From positions 1 through 7,410 of the forward strand of contig JAOPVG010000439.1 in NCBI GenBank assembly GCA_025966255.1: a stretch of 7,410 bases of DNA, given 5' to 3'. The translations under genes were made by a program, and so were the position numbers. Below are positions 6,221 to 7,410 of this stretch, in pieces. Numbering within the stretch: the stretch's first letter is position 1; every line of letters begins with the position of its first letter. The notes under the pieces are model-generated. The model had not been told where the DNA came from and ran no database searches. It was given only the letters and a program-made list of their open reading frames with translations. This stretch comes from Jatrophihabitans sp. (GTDB lineage Bacteria > Actinomycetota > Actinomycetes > Mycobacteriales > Jatrophihabitantaceae).

Positions 6221-6240
6221 CCACCAGCACCCACCAGTAC
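6221..6240 (+). repeat. Tandem 10-bp direct repeat, one mismatch
   Basis: CCACCAGCAC (6221-6230) is followed immediately by CCACCAGTAC (6231-6240) in the gap between atpH and atpA, and a further CCAC follows at 6243. This probably records a small slippage duplication in the untranslated spacer. No protein-binding role is evident. Confidence 0.5.
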
Positions 6241-6249
6241 GACCACGAG

Positions 6250-6259
6250 ATTGAGGAAA
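6250..6259 (+). promoter_or_regulatory. Ribosome binding block before atpA (ATTGAGGAAA)
   Basis: GAGG at 6253-6256 is eight bases before the atpA ATG (6265), an ideal distance. The ten bases are identical to those before atpE (4550-4559). This gives atpA its own strong initiation site after the non-coding 6215-6264 spacer, and it fixes the atpA start. Confidence 0.7.
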
Positions 6260-6264
6260 CCTTC

Positions 6265-7410
6265 ATGGCAGAGCTGACGATCTCCGCCGACGAGATCCGT
6301 AGCGCGATCGAGAGCTACGTCTCGTCCTATTCGCCAGAAGCCTCGCGCGAAGAAGTCGGCGTCGTCGCCGAGACCGGTGACGGCATCGCCCGCGTCGAGG
6401 GCCTGCCGAGCGCGATGACCAACGAGCTGCTCGAGTTCGAGGGCGGCACGCTCGGAATCGCACTGAACCTCGACATCCGCGACATCGGTGTCGTCATCCT
6501 CGGTGACGCGTCGAAGATCGAGGAAGGCCAGCAGGTCAAGCGCACCGGCGAGATCCTCTCCGTGCCGGTCGGCGACGCCTACCTCGGCCGCGTGGTCAAC
6601 CCGCTGGGTCAGCCCATCGACGGCCAGGGAGAGATCGAGTCGGACGAGCGCCGCGCTCTCGAGCTGCAGGCGCCGACGGTCGTGCAGCGCCAGGAGGTCC
6701 GCGAGCCGCTGCTGACCGGCATCAAGGCCATCGACGCGATGACCGCGATCGGCCGGGGTCAGCGCCAGCTGATCATCGGCGACCGGCAGACCGGCAAGAG
6801 CACCGTCTGTCTCGACGCGATCATCAACCAGCGCGACAACTGGAAGACCGGAGACCCGGCCAAGCAGGTCCGTTGTATCTATGTCGCGATCGGCCAGAAG
6901 GGTTCGACGATCGCCGCCGCGCGCGATACGCTCGAAGCCGCGGATGCGATGGAGTACACGACGATCGTCGCCGCTCCGGCGTCGGACTCGGCCGGCTTCA
7001 AGTACCTCGCGCCCTACACCGGCTCGGCCATCGGCCAGCACTGGATGTATGACAGCAAGCACGTGCTGATCGTCTTCGACGACCTCACCAAGCAGGCCGA
7101 GGCATACCGCACCGTGTCGCTGCTGCTGCGCCGCCCGCCGGGCCGCGAGGCGTACCCCGGCGACGTCTTCTACCTGCACTCCCGCCTGCTCGAGCGCTGC
7201 GCGAAGCTGTCCGACGACCTCGGCGGCGGCTCGATGACCGGTCTGCCCGTCATCGAGACCAAGGGCAACGACGTCTCGGGCTACATCCCGACCAACGTCA
7301 TCTCGATCACCGACGGCCAGTGCTTCCTCGAGACTGATTTGTTCAACGCCGGTGTTCGCCCGGCCATCAATGTCGGCATCTCGGTCTCCCGGGTCGGCGG
7401 CGCTGCCCAG
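6265..7410 (+). CDS. atpA: F1Fo ATP synthase subunit alpha (3' truncated by window)
   Basis: Alpha alternates with beta in the F1 hexamer, carries non-catalytic nucleotide sites and donates a residue to each catalytic site. The first 382 codons are present; roughly 130-170 more are expected beyond the window. In order there are an N-terminal helix that meets delta, a beta-barrel domain with [13 protein letters not shown] (36-48), and the nucleotide domain. Walker A is GDRQTGKST (172-180) with K178, and Walker B is HVLIVFDD (266-273) with D272 and D273. The arginine finger motif [10 protein letters not shown] (373-382), with R376, ends the visible part. Serine replaces the more usual threonine after the Walker lysine, a conservative change. 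The start ATG 6265 is set by the Shine-Dalgarno at 6253-6256. The frame is intact to the right edge. Confidence 0.97.
   Translation, partial: MAELTISADEIRSAIESYVSSYSPEASREEVGVVAETGDGIARVEGLPSAMTNELLEFEGGTLGIALNLDIRDIGVVILGDASKIEEGQQVKRTGEILSVPVGDAYLGRVVNPLGQPIDGQGEIESDERRALELQAPTVVQRQEVREPLLTGIKAIDAMTAIGRGQRQLIIGDRQTGKSTVCLDAIINQRDNWKTGDPAKQVRCIYVAIGQKGSTIAAARDTLEAADAMEYTTIVAAPASDSAGFKYLAPYTGSAIGQHWMYDSKHVLIVFDDLTKQAEAYRTVSLLLRRPPGREAYPGDVFYLHSRLLERCAKLSDDLGGGSMTGLPVIETKGNDVSGYIPTNVISITDGQCFLETDLFNAGVRPAINVGISVSRVGGAAQ

Noticed and set aside
6211..7179. A 322-codon open frame on the - strand over atpA
   Set aside because: It mirrors the atpA codons. atpA is certain, and the antisense product has no family features.

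Overview
The window reads as a conserved chromosomal housekeeping segment of a high-GC Actinomycetota. Three things point there: the strong G/C bias at third codon positions, the gene order prfA-prmC-tsaC(sua5)-wecA-atp operon (known from memory to be the order around Mycobacterium tuberculosis Rv1299-Rv1308), and protein sequences that resemble actinobacterial homologues. The separate atpF (182 aa) and atpH (274 aa) argue against Mycobacterium itself, where atpH is a fused b-delta gene. I cannot name the genus from this sequence.

Layout. All real genes are on the + strand. Positions 1-1652 hold the translation-quality genes: the 3' end of prfA (release factor 1), prmC (the methyltransferase that modifies that release factor) and a TsaC/Sua5-type threonylcarbamoyl-AMP synthase (tRNA t6A37). 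wecA at 1693-2868 is a membrane sugar-phosphate transferase that starts lipid-linked cell-envelope glycan synthesis. Between tsaC and wecA lies a short insert bounded by an exact 11-bp direct repeat. A 236-bp gap (2869-3105, with stem-loops and an 11-codon leader-like ORF) separates wecA from the F1Fo ATP synthase operon: a 68-aa AtpZ/AtpI-family protein, atpI, atpB (a), atpE (c), atpF (b), atpH (delta) and the first 382 codons of atpA (alpha). The atpG, atpD and atpC genes expected next lie beyond the window.

How it works together. The Fo subunits a, c and b form the membrane proton path and stator. Delta ties the stator to alpha on top of F1, and the two small membrane proteins are presumed assembly or c-ring helpers. 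Most junctions are tight: prfA/prmC and atpF/atpH overlap as ATGA, and tsaC follows prmC after 6 nt. The clearest untranslated gaps inside the atp cluster lie before atpE and atpA, and both carry the same 10-mer Shine-Dalgarno block.

No mobile element carrying genes, CRISPR array, defence system or biosynthetic novelty is visible. The most interesting material is small in scale. Three unannotated mini-ORFs of 11-15 codons sit exactly at gene junctions. Two of them overlap both neighbours by ATGA or GTGA, so a chain of translational coupling stays unbroken. One of these two appears to have been created by the repeat insertion.
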